DNA from: Quatrionicoccus australiensis
GTDB lineage: Bacteria; Pseudomonadota; Gammaproteobacteria; Burkholderiales; Rhodocyclaceae
Length of the DNA stretch: 64,000 nt
Assembly (NCBI RefSeq): GCF_020510425.1
Contig: NZ_JAHBAH010000001.1
Location: forward strand, 4,011,001-4,075,000
Reading direction: 5' to 3'
Both the position numbers and the translations under genes were made by a program. Of the stretch, positions 31,550 to 41,400 are shown in pieces (position 1 is the first letter of the stretch; each line of letters opens with the position of its first letter). Under the pieces are notes generated by a model. That model was not told the DNA's origin, did not search any database, and was given only the letters and a program-made list of their open reading frames with translations.

Positions 31550-34500
31550 GCAGCATCAGCCAACCCGAACGCGCTACGCAGAATCGCGTCATCGCGCTCT
31601 TTCGCGACGAACTGCACTATCGCTATCTGGGCGACTGGAGCGACCGCGCGGCCAACAGCAATATCGACGGGCCACTACTGACGGCCTACCTGGGCGGCGC
31701 TGGTTATTCGCCGGCGCAGATCGGCCGGGCGCTCGATATCCTGCATCGGGAGGCGGACAACCACAGCCGTTCGTTGTACGGCAACAATGAGGCGGTGTAC
31801 AGCCTGTTGCGCTACGGCGTGCCGGTGAAGATCGAGGCCGGGAAGGTGACCGAAACGGTGCACCTGGTTAACTGGCACGAACCCGGGAAAAACGATTTCG
31901 CGCTGGCCGAGGAGGTGACCTTGAAGGGCGGCCACGAGCGGCGGCCGGACGTTGTGCTTTACCTGAACGGTATCGCCATCGGCGTGCTGGAATTGAAGAA
32001 TAGCCGCTCGGATATCGGCCTGGGCATCCGTCAGAATCTGTCGAACCAGTTGCCGGAATTCAACGCCTGGTTTTTCAGTACGGTGCAGTTGGTGCTGGCC
32101 GGCAATGATTCGGAAGGCCTGCGCTACGGCACGATCAAGACCGAGGAAAAGTACTTTCTGAAATGGAAGGAAGACGAGGCGGATGCCAGCCGTCATCTGC
32201 TCGATAAATACCTGCTGAAAATGTGCGAAAAAGGCCGTCTGGTCGAACTCTTGCGCGATTTTGTGCTGTTCGAGAACGGCATCAAAAAGCTGCCGCGCGT
32301 GCATCAGTATTTCGGCATCAAGGCGGCCCAGGAGCATGTCCGGCAAAAGCGCGGCGGCATCATCTGGCACACCCAGGGGGCAGGCAAGAGCATCCTGATG
32401 GTGCTGCTGGCGCGCTGGATACTGGCCAACAATCCGCATGCCCGGGTGGCCATCGTCACCGACCGTGATGAACTGGACAAGCAGATCATGCGCGTGTTTA
32501 CCGAGGCGGGCGAGAGCATCTACCGGACCAGCAGCGGCCGCGATTTGATGCACCAGCTCGGCCAGGCCAGCCCGCGTCTGTTGTGCTCGCTGGTACATAA
32601 ATTCGGCCTAGGGGCGCGTGGTAAGAAGGAACATGAGTTCGAGGCTTTCATCGCGGAACTGCAGGCGCAGCCGAGCCCGACGCTGGGTGAGGTATTCGTC
32701 TTCGTCGATGAATGCCACCGCACGCAGAGCGGTCGGCTCAACCGGGTCATGAAAGCGATGATGCCGAATGCCGTTTTCATCGGTTTCACCGGCACGCCGT
32801 TGAAGAAGGACGACAAGGCGACCAGCGAGGAAGTATTCGGCGGCTACATCCACACCTACAAGTTCGGCGAGGCGGTGGGAGACGGCGTGGTGCTCGACCT
32901 GATCTACGAGGCACGCGATATCGACCAGCAACTGGGCTCGACCGAGCAGATCGACCAGTGGTTCGAAATCAAGACCAAGGGCCTCAACGCCTGGCAAAAG
33001 GACGAGCTGAAAAGCCATTGGGGGACGATGCAGAATGTGCTCAGTTCGCGCTCGCGCATGGATCGCGTGGTCAATGACATCATCTACGACTTTGCCGTGA
33101 AGCCGCGCCTGTCGAACGAGCGCGGCAACGCGCTGCTGGTCGCTTCGAGCATTTACGAGGCCTGCAAGTATTTCACGCTGTTCTCGGCCGGGCATACCGG
33201 CTTCAAGGAGCGCTGCGCGGTGGTGACTTCGTACGACCCGCAGGCCAGCAACGTGACGCTGGAAGAAATCGGCGCCCAGACCGAAACTGACAAGCAGTTC
33301 ATCTACAACACCTACAACACGCTGTTGAAGGGTGTTGTGGCCGGCCCCGGCATGAACAAAACCGAAACCTACGAGGAGAAGGTCAAGGCGCTGTTCGTCA
33401 AGGAACCGGCCAACATGAAGCTGCTGATCGTTGTGGACAAGCTGCTCACCGGCTTTGATGCGCCGCCCTGTACCTATCTCTACATCGACAAGAAAATGCA
33501 GGATCATGGCCTGTTCCAGGCGATCTGCCGGACCAACCGGCTTGATGGCGAGGACAAGGATTTCGGCCATATCGTCGACTACAAAGGGCTATTTCCCAAG
33601 GTCGAAAAGGCGATTGCCGTTTACATCGCAGAACTCGATCGCAGCGCACCGGGCGGCGATCCGGAAATCCTGCTGAAAGACCGCCTGAGTCTCTGGCGCG
33701 AGCGCCTGGAAGCGGCTTTCGAGACTCTGGAACTGCTCTGCGAACCGGTCGAGCCGCCGAAAGCCGATCTCGACCATAGCCGCTATTTTTGCGGCAATAC
33801 CGAGATCGCCACCGATCTGGCCGCCCACGAGCCGCAGCGCGTCGCGCTTTATCGGGGCGTCGTCGCGCTGATCCGCGCCTACGCCAATATTGCCGACGAA
33901 CTGGAACCGGCCGGCTACAGCGTGGCCGAAATCGAAGGCATCAAGCGCCGCCAGAAACATTACCTCGACCTGCGCGAGTATATCCGCCGAGTGGCTGGCG
34001 AGACGCTGGACCTCAAGCCTTTCGAGGCCGACATGCGGCACCTGATCGACACTTACATCGAGGCGTCGGCACCACGCAAGATTTCGCCCTTCGATGATAT
34101 CGGCCTGCTTGACCTGATCGTCAAGACTGGCATTGCCGATGCCATTGCCGGGCAGTTGGGCGAATTGAAGGGAAACCACGAGGCGATTGCCGAGTGCATC
34201 GAAAACAATGTGCGCAGCAAGATCATCAAGGAGCATCTGACCGATCCGGCTTTTTTCGCCCGGATGTCGGCGCTGCTCGATGAGATCATCAAACTGCGCA
34301 AGGAAAAGGCCATCGAGTACGAGGAGTATCTGCAGCGCATTGCCGAAGTGGCGAAGCAGGTGCAGACGGGCAGGGGAGCGGAAACGTCTGCGGTGTTGAA
34401 TACGGCGGGCCGACTGGCGCTCTACAACAACCTCAAGGATCACGTTGCCGGCAACCAGGCCGCACAAGCATCTGCCGGTTATGGCGAAACGGATGCCGCG

Positions 34501-34674
34501 CTTGCCCTGGCGCTGCGTATCGACGAAATCATCAAGCAAAAACGTCAGGCTGACTGGCGCGGCGTGACCGCCCGCGAACAGATGCTCAAACAGGAGTTGT
34601 TCAAGGTGCTGGGCAATATCGATGAGGTGAATCGCCTGTTCCCGATCATTTTTGCCCAGAGGGGCGAGTACTGA
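31546..34674 (+). CDS. hsdR: Type I restriction endonuclease HsdR
   Basis: 1042 aa motor and nuclease subunit. The start is GTG at 31546, overlapping the previous stop by 3 bases. N-terminal PD-(D/E)xK nuclease: D135 in RRPDVVLYLNG and E149/K151 in GVLELKNS. SF2 helicase: Walker A QGAGKS (about residues 277-282), Walker B DECH at 388-391 (VDECHRTQ), TGTPL motif, and a second RecA domain (KLLTGFDAPPCTYLYIDKKM). A helical C-terminal domain probably docks HsdM/HsdS. All catalytic motifs are intact. Separated from hsdM-hsdS by four extra genes but on the same strand. Confidence 0.95.
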   Translation: MSSISQPERATQNRVIALFRDELHYRYLGDWSDRAANSNIDGPLLTAYLGGAGYSPAQIGRALDILHREADNHSRSLYGNNEAVYSLLRYGVPVKIEAGKVTETVHLVNWHEPGKNDFALAEEVTLKGGHERRPDVVLYLNGIAIGVLELKNSRSDIGLGIRQNLSNQLPEFNAWFFSTVQLVLAGNDSEGLRYGTIKTEEKYFLKWKEDEADASRHLLDKYLLKMCEKGRLVELLRDFVLFENGIKKLPRVHQYFGIKAAQEHVRQKRGGIIWHTQGAGKSILMVLLARWILANNPHARVAIVTDRDELDKQIMRVFTEAGESIYRTSSGRDLMHQLGQASPRLLCSLVHKFGLGARGKKEHEFEAFIAELQAQPSPTLGEVFVFVDECHRTQSGRLNRVMKAMMPNAVFIGFTGTPLKKDDKATSEEVFGGYIHTYKFGEAVGDGVVLDLIYEARDIDQQLGSTEQIDQWFEIKTKGLNAWQKDELKSHWGTMQNVLSSRSRMDRVVNDIIYDFAVKPRLSNERGNALLVASSIYEACKYFTLFSAGHTGFKERCAVVTSYDPQASNVTLEEIGAQTETDKQFIYNTYNTLLKGVVAGPGMNKTETYEEKVKALFVKEPANMKLLIVVDKLLTGFDAPPCTYLYIDKKMQDHGLFQAICRTNRLDGEDKDFGHIVDYKGLFPKVEKAIAVYIAELDRSAPGGDPEILLKDRLSLWRERLEAAFETLELLCEPVEPPKADLDHSRYFCGNTEIATDLAAHEPQRVALYRGVVALIRAYANIADELEPAGYSVAEIEGIKRRQKHYLDLREYIRRVAGETLDLKPFEADMRHLIDTYIEASAPRKISPFDDIGLLDLIVKTGIADAIAGQLGELKGNHEAIAECIENNVRSKIIKEHLTDPAFFARMSALLDEIIKLRKEKAIEYEEYLQRIAEVAKQVQTGRGAETSAVLNTAGRLALYNNLKDHVAGNQAAQASAGYGETDAALALALRIDEIIKQKRQADWRGVTAREQMLKQELFKVLGNIDEVNRLFPIIFAQRGEY

Positions 34675-35390
34675 TGGTCGAGCAGATCGATCTGGGCAAC
34701 CTGCAGATCGAGGTGTTGCGGAAGAAGATTAAGAATCTTCACCTGAGTGTCCTGCCGCCCCTCGGCCGCGTGCGTATCGCGGCGCCCGGCCACATGAACC
34801 TGGATACCATCCGCGTCTTCGTTATCTCCCGACTCTCCTGGATCAAGGCGCAGCAGCGCAAGATGCAGGTGCAGCAACGCGAAGCGCCACGCGAATATGT
34901 GGACCGCGAAAGCCACTACGTCTGGGGCCGGCGTTATCTGCTCAAGCGTGTCGAGCTTGAAGCGGCCTCGGCCATCGAGTTGAAACATAGCAAGCTGGTG
35001 TTGCAGGTGCGCCCCGGGACGAACGAGTTACGCAGTCGCGAGATTCTCGATGCCTGGTACCGCGAGCAAATCCGCGCTGCCGTGCCGGAACTGATCGCCA
35101 AGTGGGAGCCCGTGCTGGGCGTCAAGGTCGGCCGCGTTTTTGTGCAGCGCATGAAAACCCGCTGGGGAAGCTGCAACCCGGCAACGGGCGCGATTCGTCT
35201 CAATACCGACCTCGCCAAGAAGCCGGCGGAATGCCTTGAATACATCGTCGTGCATGAAATGACGCATCTGCTGGAGCCGAGCCATAACGCACGCTTTGTG
35301 TCGCTGATGGCGCTGTTCATGCCGCAATGGCAGCATCTGCGTGATGAACTGAATGCCCTGCCGGTCCGGCACGAGGATTGGGGTTACTGA
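34674..35390 (+). CDS. YgjP/SprT-like zinc metallopeptidase (M48-related, DUF45)
   Basis: 238 aa. The active-site HEMTH at residues 194-198 and the preceding WGSCNPATG signature define the YgjP family; a third ligand His lies in EPSHNARF. N-terminal beta-rich region with a basic surface. Its ATG overlaps the hsdR stop (TGATG). YgjP-like proteins often close type I R-M operons; the physiological substrate is unknown. End of the defence island: the next gene begins after a 41-bp gap and belongs to a metal-response pair. Confidence 0.88.
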   Translation: MVEQIDLGNLQIEVLRKKIKNLHLSVLPPLGRVRIAAPGHMNLDTIRVFVISRLSWIKAQQRKMQVQQREAPREYVDRESHYVWGRRYLLKRVELEAASAIELKHSKLVLQVRPGTNELRSREILDAWYREQIRAAVPELIAKWEPVLGVKVGRVFVQRMKTRWGSCNPATGAIRLNTDLAKKPAECLEYIVVHEMTHLLEPSHNARFVSLMALFMPQWQHLRDELNALPVRHEDWGY

Positions 35391-35431
35391 TTCACTGACA
35401 AATAGCTTGCCGCCTCGGGCAAAATGCGCGC

Positions 35432-36103
35432 ATGAAGATTCTCATTGTCGAAGACGAAGCGAAGACCGGCGACTACCTGAAGCAGGGGCTGGCCGAGGCC
35501 GGGTTTACCGCCGATCTCGTGCGCAACGGGCTGGACGGCATGCATGAAGGGCTGTCCGGCGAGTTCGATCTGCTCATTCTCGATGTCAATCTGCCCGGCC
35601 TCGACGGCTGGCAGGTGCTCAAGGCGCTGCGCGCCGCCGGGCGCGATTTTCCGGTGCTTTTCCTGACCGCGCGCGATCAGGTCGAGGATCGCGTCAAGGG
35701 ACTGGAGTTGGGCGCCGACGATTACCTGGTCAAGCCCTTTGCCTTTTCCGAGCTGCTCGCCCGTGTCCGCACCTTGCTGCGCCGGGGCCGGGCGCGCGAA
35801 GTGACCAGCCTCGGCCTCGCCGACCTCGAACTTGACGTGCTGAAACGCCGCGCCAGTCGCGCCGGCCAGCGCATCGACCTGACCGCCAAGGAGTTCGCGC
35901 TGCTCGAACTCTTCCTGCGCCGGCAGGGCGAGGTGCTGTCACGCAGTTTCATCGCCTCGCAGGTTTGGGACATGAATTTCGATTCCGACACCAATGTCAT
36001 CGACGTCGCGGTGCGCCGCCTGCGCGCCAAGCTCGACGACGACTTTTCGCCGAAGCTGATCCACACCCTGCGCGGCATGGGTTACGTGATGGAATGCCGA
36101 TGA
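35432..36103 (+). CDS. cusR: CusR/CopR-type heavy-metal response regulator
   Basis: 223 aa OmpR-family regulator. Receiver with phospho-Asp in [14 protein letters not shown] and Lys in [12 protein letters not shown], then a winged-helix output domain ([20 protein letters not shown], then [20 protein letters not shown]). The text is close to the CusR/CopR/CzcR subfamily for copper, silver or zinc. It overlaps the sensor kinase by 4 bp. The likely target is the TTACA-TGTAA palindrome in front of cusF, 14.4 kb away; no such box is seen directly upstream of this gene. The subfamily is clear, the metal is inferred. Confidence 0.88.
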   Translation: MKILIVEDEAKTGDYLKQGLAEAGFTADLVRNGLDGMHEGLSGEFDLLILDVNLPGLDGWQVLKALRAAGRDFPVLFLTARDQVEDRVKGLELGADDYLVKPFAFSELLARVRTLLRRGRAREVTSLGLADLELDVLKRRASRAGQRIDLTAKEFALLELFLRRQGEVLSRSFIASQVWDMNFDSDTNVIDVAVRRLRAKLDDDFSPKLIHTLRGMGYVMECR

Positions 36104-37458
36104 ACTGGAAGCATTCGATCACGGTTCGCCTGTCGGCAGCCTTTGCGCTGCTCACCATGCTGGTTTTTGCGGTGCTTGGCATCTATCTCGATCGCTCGGC
36201 CGACAATCACATGACCGAGCTTGATGCGCACGAACTGATGGGCAAACTGGCGCTGGTCCGCCACGTCGGCAGTCAGGAAAACTCGCCGGCCGGCCTGGCG
36301 GCTCGCCTGTCCGATGCGCTGGTTGGCGAGCATGGCGTGATCGTGACGGTCGACCATGAAAACACCCCGGTTTTCAGCTGGCCGGAACAGGCGCCGCCCG
36401 AACTGGCGCAAGCGGCTGCTGCGGTCGGCGAAATACCGGTTCGCCTGCAAATCAACGGCCGCGATTTTCGTGTCGTCGCCGGGCCGCTGCTGACCGGCTG
36501 GGGAGATAACGTACGGGTGGTCGTGGCACGCGACATTGCACATCACACTGATTTTCTCACCCAGTTGCAGCGCGATTTCGGGCTGGCGTTGCTTGCCGCC
36601 TGCCTGCTTACCGCATTTCTCGGCGTGCTGATCGTGCGCCGCGGCCTGCGTCCGGTGCGTGCCATCGCGCAGGCGGCCGGGCGGATTTCCGCCGGAAAAC
36701 TGGCTGAACGCATCGTCGACCGTGAGGTGCCACCCGAACTGGCCGAAATGGTGCTGGCCTTCAATGCCATGCTCGAACGACTGGAGGAATCTTTCTCCCG
36801 TCTCTCGGACTTTTCGGCCGATCTTGCCCACGAGTTGCGTACGCCTATCCACAATCTGCGCATGCAGACCGAGGTGACGCTGAACCGCTCGCGCGATGTC
36901 GATGAATACCGCGACCTGCTGGCCTCCAATCTGGAAGAGTACGAGCGCCTGGCCAAAATCATTGCCGACATGCTTTTTCTCGCCAAGGCCGAGCACGGCC
37001 TGCTCGTGCCGCACTGCGAAAACGTCGCCGTGCAGCCGCTCTGCGCCCGCCTGCTCGAGTATTACGGCCTGCTCGCCGAAAACATCGACATCCGTCTGAG
37101 CGGCGATGCGATCAGCGTGGCTGGCGACCGGCTGATGCTGGAGCGTGTCATCGGCAACCTGCTGGTCAATGCCATTCACCACACGCCGGAAAACGGCTCG
37201 GTCATGGTCGTGCTCAGCCTGACTGACGGCATGGCAAAAATCGCCATCCGCAATTCCGGGCCGGTGATTCCGGCGGAAGTGATGACGCAGATTTTCGACC
37301 GTTTCGTGCGCCTTGATCCGGCTTCCGAAGGTAGCGGCCTCGGGCTGGCGATCAGTCGTTCGATTGCGCGGGCGCATCAGGGCGAGATCACGGTCGGCGT
37401 TGTCGACGGGATGACCGAGTTTGCGCTGCATTTGCCGGGTAATGCGGCTCCGGCCTGA
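36100..37458 (+). CDS. cusS: CusS-type heavy-metal sensor histidine kinase
   Basis: 452 aa. ATG at 36100 overlaps the regulator stop; an ATG two codons earlier is also possible. Two TM helices ([20 protein letters not shown] and [20 protein letters not shown]) flank a periplasmic sensor of about 150 residues with few His or Met. Then come HAMP, HisKA with [12 protein letters not shown], and HATPase with [10 protein letters not shown] and GSGLGLAIS. The layout is that of CusS/CzcS/IrlS kinases. It ends 55 bp from the convergent PACE gene, with a palindromic repeat between. Confidence 0.88.
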   Translation: MNWKHSITVRLSAAFALLTMLVFAVLGIYLDRSADNHMTELDAHELMGKLALVRHVGSQENSPAGLAARLSDALVGEHGVIVTVDHENTPVFSWPEQAPPELAQAAAAVGEIPVRLQINGRDFRVVAGPLLTGWGDNVRVVVARDIAHHTDFLTQLQRDFGLALLAACLLTAFLGVLIVRRGLRPVRAIAQAAGRISAGKLAERIVDREVPPELAEMVLAFNAMLERLEESFSRLSDFSADLAHELRTPIHNLRMQTEVTLNRSRDVDEYRDLLASNLEEYERLAKIIADMLFLAKAEHGLLVPHCENVAVQPLCARLLEYYGLLAENIDIRLSGDAISVAGDRLMLERVIGNLLVNAIHHTPENGSVMVVLSLTDGMAKIAIRNSGPVIPAEVMTQIFDRFVRLDPASEGSGLGLAISRSIARAHQGEITVGVVDGMTEFALHLPGNAAPA

Positions 37459-37481
37459 GTACTGAAAAACACCCGTTCCCA

Positions 37482-37493
37482 GCGGTCGACCGC
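37482..37493. repeat. SalI-core palindromic repeat copy between convergent genes
   Basis: GCGGTCGACCGC, extended by flanks to the perfect 18-mer CCAGCGGTCGACCGCTGG, followed by GAAAATCCCGGTTTTC, a second small dyad. It sits in the 55-bp convergent gap and might also act as a transcription-stop hairpin. Confidence 0.65.
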
Positions 37494-37513
37494 TGGAAAA
37501 TCCCGGTTTTCAA

Positions 37514-37957
37514 TCAGTCAGGTTGAGCTACCGGGAAGATCTTGTCGTAGCCGAGATTGAACACGTAGGCATAGACCACGTAAGCCGCCGCCAGGCCGAT
37601 GTCGGCGATCAGCGCCTGCTGCCAGTCCATGCCGGTCCACATCATGACCATGGGCAGGCTGATCAGCAGCAGGCCGCCTTCGAAACCCAGTGCATGCACG
37701 ATGCGCCAGGCCGTCGGGCGCTGGTCGGCGCTGCGTCCGGAAAGACGGGCATCCACCCAGTCGAAGCCGATGTTGTAGAGGGTATTCCAGACCCCGGCGA
37801 TGATCGCCATGGCGACCATCAGGCCCAGCGAGTCGTGCAGCGGCACACCGGAAATCCAGATGAAGGGCGGCGTGATCAGCAGCAGTCCGCCCACTTCGAA
37901 CAGGAAGACCTGGCGCAGGCGGTCGAACGTCGTACGCAATTTCGGTGGGGATGACAT
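37514..37957 (-). CDS. PACE-family (AceI-like) small drug efflux transporter
   Basis: 147 aa, starting MSSPPKLRTTFDRLRQVFLF. Four TM helices in two bacterial-transmembrane-pair repeats: VFLFEVGGLLLITPPFIWIS and GLMVAMAIIAGVWNTLYNIG, then HALGFEGGLLLISLPMVMMW and GLAAAYVVYAYVFNLGYDKI. Conserved E in FEVGG/FEGGL and the NxxYN/D-type motifs match chlorhexidine/biocide exporters of the PACE family. An in-frame TTG is open at 37972 but lacks a ribosome-binding site. Substrate is unproven. Confidence 0.88.
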   Translation of the reverse strand: MSSPPKLRTTFDRLRQVFLFEVGGLLLITPPFIWISGVPLHDSLGLMVAMAIIAGVWNTLYNIGFDWVDARLSGRSADQRPTAWRIVHALGFEGGLLLISLPMVMMWTGMDWQQALIADIGLAAAYVVYAYVFNLGYDKIFPVAQPD

Positions 37958-38077
37958 GGGCGGCAACAACAATCGGGCGGGTGAGGGGCGCTGATTCTAC
38001 CAAGCGCCCGGCGGGTATCGGCGATTTGTCTGGCGCTGTGCTGGCCGGGCAGTCCGGCGCAAAAATGGGCAATCCAG

Positions 38078-38089
38078 ACGGTCGACCGC
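38078..38089. repeat. SalI-core palindromic repeat copy
   Basis: ACGGTCGACCGC followed by TAAAAACCGGGCATTTTC, lying in the 148-bp gap between two minus-strand genes (PACE and the yegD-linked gene). Confidence 0.6.
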
Positions 38090-38105
38090 TAAAAACCGGG
38101 CATTT

Positions 38106-38465
38106 TCAGCGCGCCCGTGTATGCCGCTTCAACCAGAAAATGACTTCATCGACATCATCCATGTCGGCACAGGCTGCCGTGCAGGCCGCGGCATCCTCGG
38201 TCTCGGGCAGGGCGCGCTCGGCGGTCTGCAGGAAGACGGCGAGTTCATCCGGGTCGTGCAACTGGCGGACGGCAATCCGGAAGACCGGCCGGCAGCAGTA
38301 AAAAATGTCGTAATACAGGTCGATCAGCCCGGCGCAAGGCACGACCGGCAGCAACTCGGCCAGCGTCCGGATGAACTCTTCCTCCGGCCGGTAGGCGAGC
38401 AGATTGTCGAGTTCGGCGCGGACGGCGGGGCTTTGCGCCGCCAGCCAGGCTTCGGCTGCCATCAT
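38106..38465 (-). CDS. Hypothetical protein coupled to the YegD-like chaperone
   Basis: 119 aa, start overlapping the yegD stop by ATGA. Predicted mostly helical and acidic, with a Cys-containing stretch (LYYDIFYCCRPVFRIAVRQL) and further cysteines in DAAACTAACADMDDVDEVIF. No known domain recognised. Conserved coupling to an Hsp70-family protein would suggest a partner or client; this is inferred from position only. Confidence 0.6.
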   Translation of the reverse strand: MMAAEAWLAAQSPAVRAELDNLLAYRPEEEFIRTLAELLPVVPCAGLIDLYYDIFYCCRPVFRIAVRQLHDPDELAVFLQTAERALPETEDAAACTAACADMDDVDEVIFWLKRHTRAR

Positions 38466-39742
38466 GCGGCGCTCCCGTTGCCATAACGCCGTGCCGCATC
38501 GACCGCCAGCCCGGCACCGATGCTGCCGAACAGGTCGCCTTCGACGACACGGGCCTGCGGCAGCAGCGCGGCGATGCGCCGGCGCAATTGCGGAATGCCG
38601 CTCGAACCGCCGGTGAAGAACACCGTGTCGATGCCGCTGGACGTCAGACCGGCTTCCGGCAGCAGGCGGGTGACGGCGCTTTCCACCTTGTCGACGAGAA
38701 TGCCGGTGGTCAGGTCGAACTCGCTGCGCGTCAGCAACTGTTGTTCGCCTGGCGCAAAACGCTCGAGCGAAAGCAGGGCGGTGTCGCCGTCGGAGAGGGC
38801 GATCTTGGCCTGCTCGACCTGGTGCGCCAGCCAGTGCCCGGCGCGCTCGCGGATCAGCGCCAGCAGGCGCTGGATGCCTTCCGGCTCCATCGCATCAAGC
38901 AGCAGACGCTGCTGTTCGGCCCAGACCGGGCGGGCATAGGCAAAGTTGATGCTGTGCCAGGTTGCGAGATTGAAATAGATGCTGGCCGGAATCGCCCGGC
39001 CGTTCTTCAGCTTGCCGCGGTGGCCGAGCAGCGGCATGACCGAGGCCAGGCTCAGTTGCCGGTCGAAATCAGTGCCGCCGATATGCACGCCGCCATTGGC
39101 CAGCACGTCGCTGCCGCGCTCGCTGGCTTTGGCGCGCTGCGGCGACAGGCGGACGATGGAAAAGTCGGAGGTGCCGCCGCCGATGTCGGCAACCAGCACC
39201 ACTTCCTCGCGGCTCAGCGTGGTTTCGTAGTGGAAGGCAGCGGCAATCGGTTCGAACTGGAAACTGATGTCCTTGAAGCCGACGGCGCGGGCGATTTCGC
39301 CCAGGGTTTCTTCGGCAACCCGGTCGGCCGCCGCATCGTCATCGACGAAGAACACCGGCCGGCCCAGCACGACCTGGTCAAACGCGCGCTGACCCTGCGT
39401 CTCGGCGCGCTCCTTGAGTGAACCGATGAAACGCGTCAGCAGATCGCGGAAGGCGATCACCGTGCCCTGCACGTCGGTGCGCCCGTCGATCAGGCTGCTG
39501 CCGAGCAGGCTCTTCAGCGAACGCATCAGCCGGCCTTCGTGCCCGTCGAGATACTCGCCCAGCCCGGCGCGGCCAAAACTGACCGTGTTTTCCTCGGCGT
39601 TGAAGAACACCACCGAAGGCAGTGTCGCCTTGCCATCCTCCAGCGCCAGCAAGGTCGGCGACCCCGGCCGCAACCAGCCCACGGTGGAGTTGGATGTGCC
39701 GAAATCGATACCGCAGGCGCGGGCAGGGGAGGTGAGAGGCAT
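38462..39742 (-). CDS. yegD: YegD-like Hsp70-family protein
   Basis: 426 aa. Actin-like ATPase with phosphate-1 motif GIDFGTSNSTVGWL near the N-terminus, phosphate-2 VADIGGGTSDFSIV, and adenosine motif FTGGSSGIPQLRR. It lacks the substrate-binding beta-sandwich and lid of DnaK, as other YegD/HSP70-like short members do. Cytoplasmic. Followed by a coupled small gene. Family is clear; the cellular role of YegD is not established. Confidence 0.9.
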   Translation of the reverse strand: MPLTSPARACGIDFGTSNSTVGWLRPGSPTLLALEDGKATLPSVVFFNAEENTVSFGRAGLGEYLDGHEGRLMRSLKSLLGSSLIDGRTDVQGTVIAFRDLLTRFIGSLKERAETQGQRAFDQVVLGRPVFFVDDDAAADRVAEETLGEIARAVGFKDISFQFEPIAAAFHYETTLSREEVVLVADIGGGTSDFSIVRLSPQRAKASERGSDVLANGGVHIGGTDFDRQLSLASVMPLLGHRGKLKNGRAIPASIYFNLATWHSINFAYARPVWAEQQRLLLDAMEPEGIQRLLALIRERAGHWLAHQVEQAKIALSDGDTALLSLERFAPGEQQLLTRSEFDLTTGILVDKVESAVTRLLPEAGLTSSGIDTVFFTGGSSGIPQLRRRIAALLPQARVVEGDLFGSIGAGLAVDAARRYGNGSAA

Positions 39743-39895
39743 GGGGCGGCCAGGGCAAAGGGGCGGCGATGCTACGCGCGCCGGGGCGGGCTGTCCAGCG
39801 GGAAATGCGTAGCCGGGAGAAACAAGAATGCGGGGTGAATGGGCGTCTGGCGGGATGCCCCGCGCCCAGTGGCCGACGCATGCGCCGGCCGCAAG

Positions 39896-41119
39896 TCAGG
39901 GCTGCATCAGGCCGCCGGCGAGGGCTGCCAGCGCGACAACGACAACCGGGGAAATTCTGGTCAACAGCAGCAGGCCGAAGGCGGCCAGCGCCAGGGCGAA
40001 ATCCGTTCTGGCGTGAATGGCGCTCGTCCATACCGGGTCATAAAGTGCCGCCCCGAGAATGCCGACGACGGCAGCGTTGATCCCGGCCATCGCGCGCTGG
40101 ATGCCATCGCGTTGGCGCAAGGCTTCCCAGTACGGCAATGCGCCGCCGACCAGCAGGAAGGACGGCAGAAAGATGGCCAGGAGCAGGAGCAGTCCGCCAT
40201 GCCAGCCCCCCAGCGGCGCAGGCATGGCAGCCCCGAGAAAGGCGGCAAATGTGAACAGGGGGCCGGGCACGGCTTGTGCCGCAGCATAGCCGGCGAGAAA
40301 GATGTCGTTGCCGACCCAGCCGGGAACGACAACGCTCGTCTGTAAAAGGGGCAGGACGACGTGCCCACCGCCGAAGACCAGCGAACCTGCTTGGTAAAAG
40401 CCGGCAATCGCAGCTCCGGCCGCGGAATCGGTAAATACGGCCAGCGCCTGAAAGGCGAGCAGCAAGACGGCGAACAAGGCGAGCAAGCGCGCCCCGCCGC
40501 CGCGACTCACGCCGTAGTCCCGATGGTTGGCGGCAGGCAGGTGCGGCAGCGTCAACAGACGCCAGCCGACCAGGCCTCCGCCGGCAATCGCAAAAAGCTG
40601 GCTGAATGGCGAGTTCAGGCTGAGCACCACGAGCGCCGCCGTGAGCGCAATCGCGCCGCGCTGGCGGTCCGGACAGAGCGCCTTCGTCATTCCCCAGACG
40701 GCCTGCGCGACGACAGCCACCGCCATCACTTTCAGCCCATGCACGATGCCAGATTGAGCCAGATCACCATGGCCGGCGACGCCCAAGGCAAAGAGGATGA
40801 GTGCGATAGCCGAGGGCAGGGTGAAGCCCAGCCATGCGGCGAAAGCCCCGAGCCAACCGGCCCGGCTCAGGCCGAGGGCGATGCCGACCTGACTGCTCGC
40901 CGGCCCCGGCAGGAACTGGCACAAGGCAACGAGGTCGGAATAACTGTTGTCATCGAGCCACCGGCGCCGCTCGACGAATTCGGCACGGAAATAGCCGAGA
41001 TGGGCGATCGGTCCCCCGAAGGAAGTCAGGCCGAGTTTCAGGAAAGCGCCGAGGACTTCGCCCGGACTGCCGGCCCGATGTGGCGTTTGCGCTTTGGGGG
41101 ATGCGAGATCATGCTGCAT
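39896..41119 (-). CDS. chrA: Chromate transporter ChrA
   Basis: 407 aa, long two-domain CHR transporter that exports chromate. Each half has the family signature: FLKLGLTSFGGPIAHLGYF near the N-terminus and GFYQAGSLVFGGGHVVLPLL in the second half, with ALCQFLPGPASSQVGIALGL and GYAAAQAVPGPLFTFAAFLG as paired loops. About ten TM helices. No chrB regulator is adjacent. The 281-bp divergent gap with the DUF2164 gene holds a SalI-core repeat and no other feature I can name. Confidence 0.92.
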   Translation of the reverse strand: MQHDLASPKAQTPHRAGSPGEVLGAFLKLGLTSFGGPIAHLGYFRAEFVERRRWLDDNSYSDLVALCQFLPGPASSQVGIALGLSRAGWLGAFAAWLGFTLPSAIALILFALGVAGHGDLAQSGIVHGLKVMAVAVVAQAVWGMTKALCPDRQRGAIALTAALVVLSLNSPFSQLFAIAGGGLVGWRLLTLPHLPAANHRDYGVSRGGGARLLALFAVLLLAFQALAVFTDSAAGAAIAGFYQAGSLVFGGGHVVLPLLQTSVVVPGWVGNDIFLAGYAAAQAVPGPLFTFAAFLGAAMPAPLGGWHGGLLLLLAIFLPSFLLVGGALPYWEALRQRDGIQRAMAGINAAVVGILGAALYDPVWTSAIHARTDFALALAAFGLLLLTRISPVVVVALAALAGGLMQP

Positions 41120-41280
41120 GTTCCTGTTGTCCTTGTGAGTCGGCGGCCAGGCGCAAGCTTAACGGGCCTTGGTGCCGTTGTGCGAGTCGCCAACACTGAC
41201 GGTCGGGTCGATACGGGCGCTGCCCCGGCTTGCCCATGCCGCCGGACAGATTCGCGGCGGCTGAAATCGGGCCCTCCCGA

Positions 41281-41292
41281 CCGGTCGACCGG
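41281..41292. repeat. SalI-core palindromic repeat copy in the chrA/DUF2164 gap
   Basis: CCGGTCGACCGG (perfect dyad, one base different on each side from the main core), followed by TCAGAAATCGCGTTTTTGC. A more divergent member of the family. Confidence 0.45.
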
Positions 41293-41400
41293 TCAGAAAT
41301 CGCGTTTTTGCTCAGACTTTCCCCGCCTTGCCTAGTCTGTTCCTTTGCCGCCAAAGCGCCGACAATCCGCCTTTCTTTCCAGCTCTCGGGCGCAGCCAAC

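Noticed and set aside
41174..41196. TGTGCGAGTCGCCAACA in the chrA/DUF2164 gap
   Set aside because: Good left half only; right half out of register.
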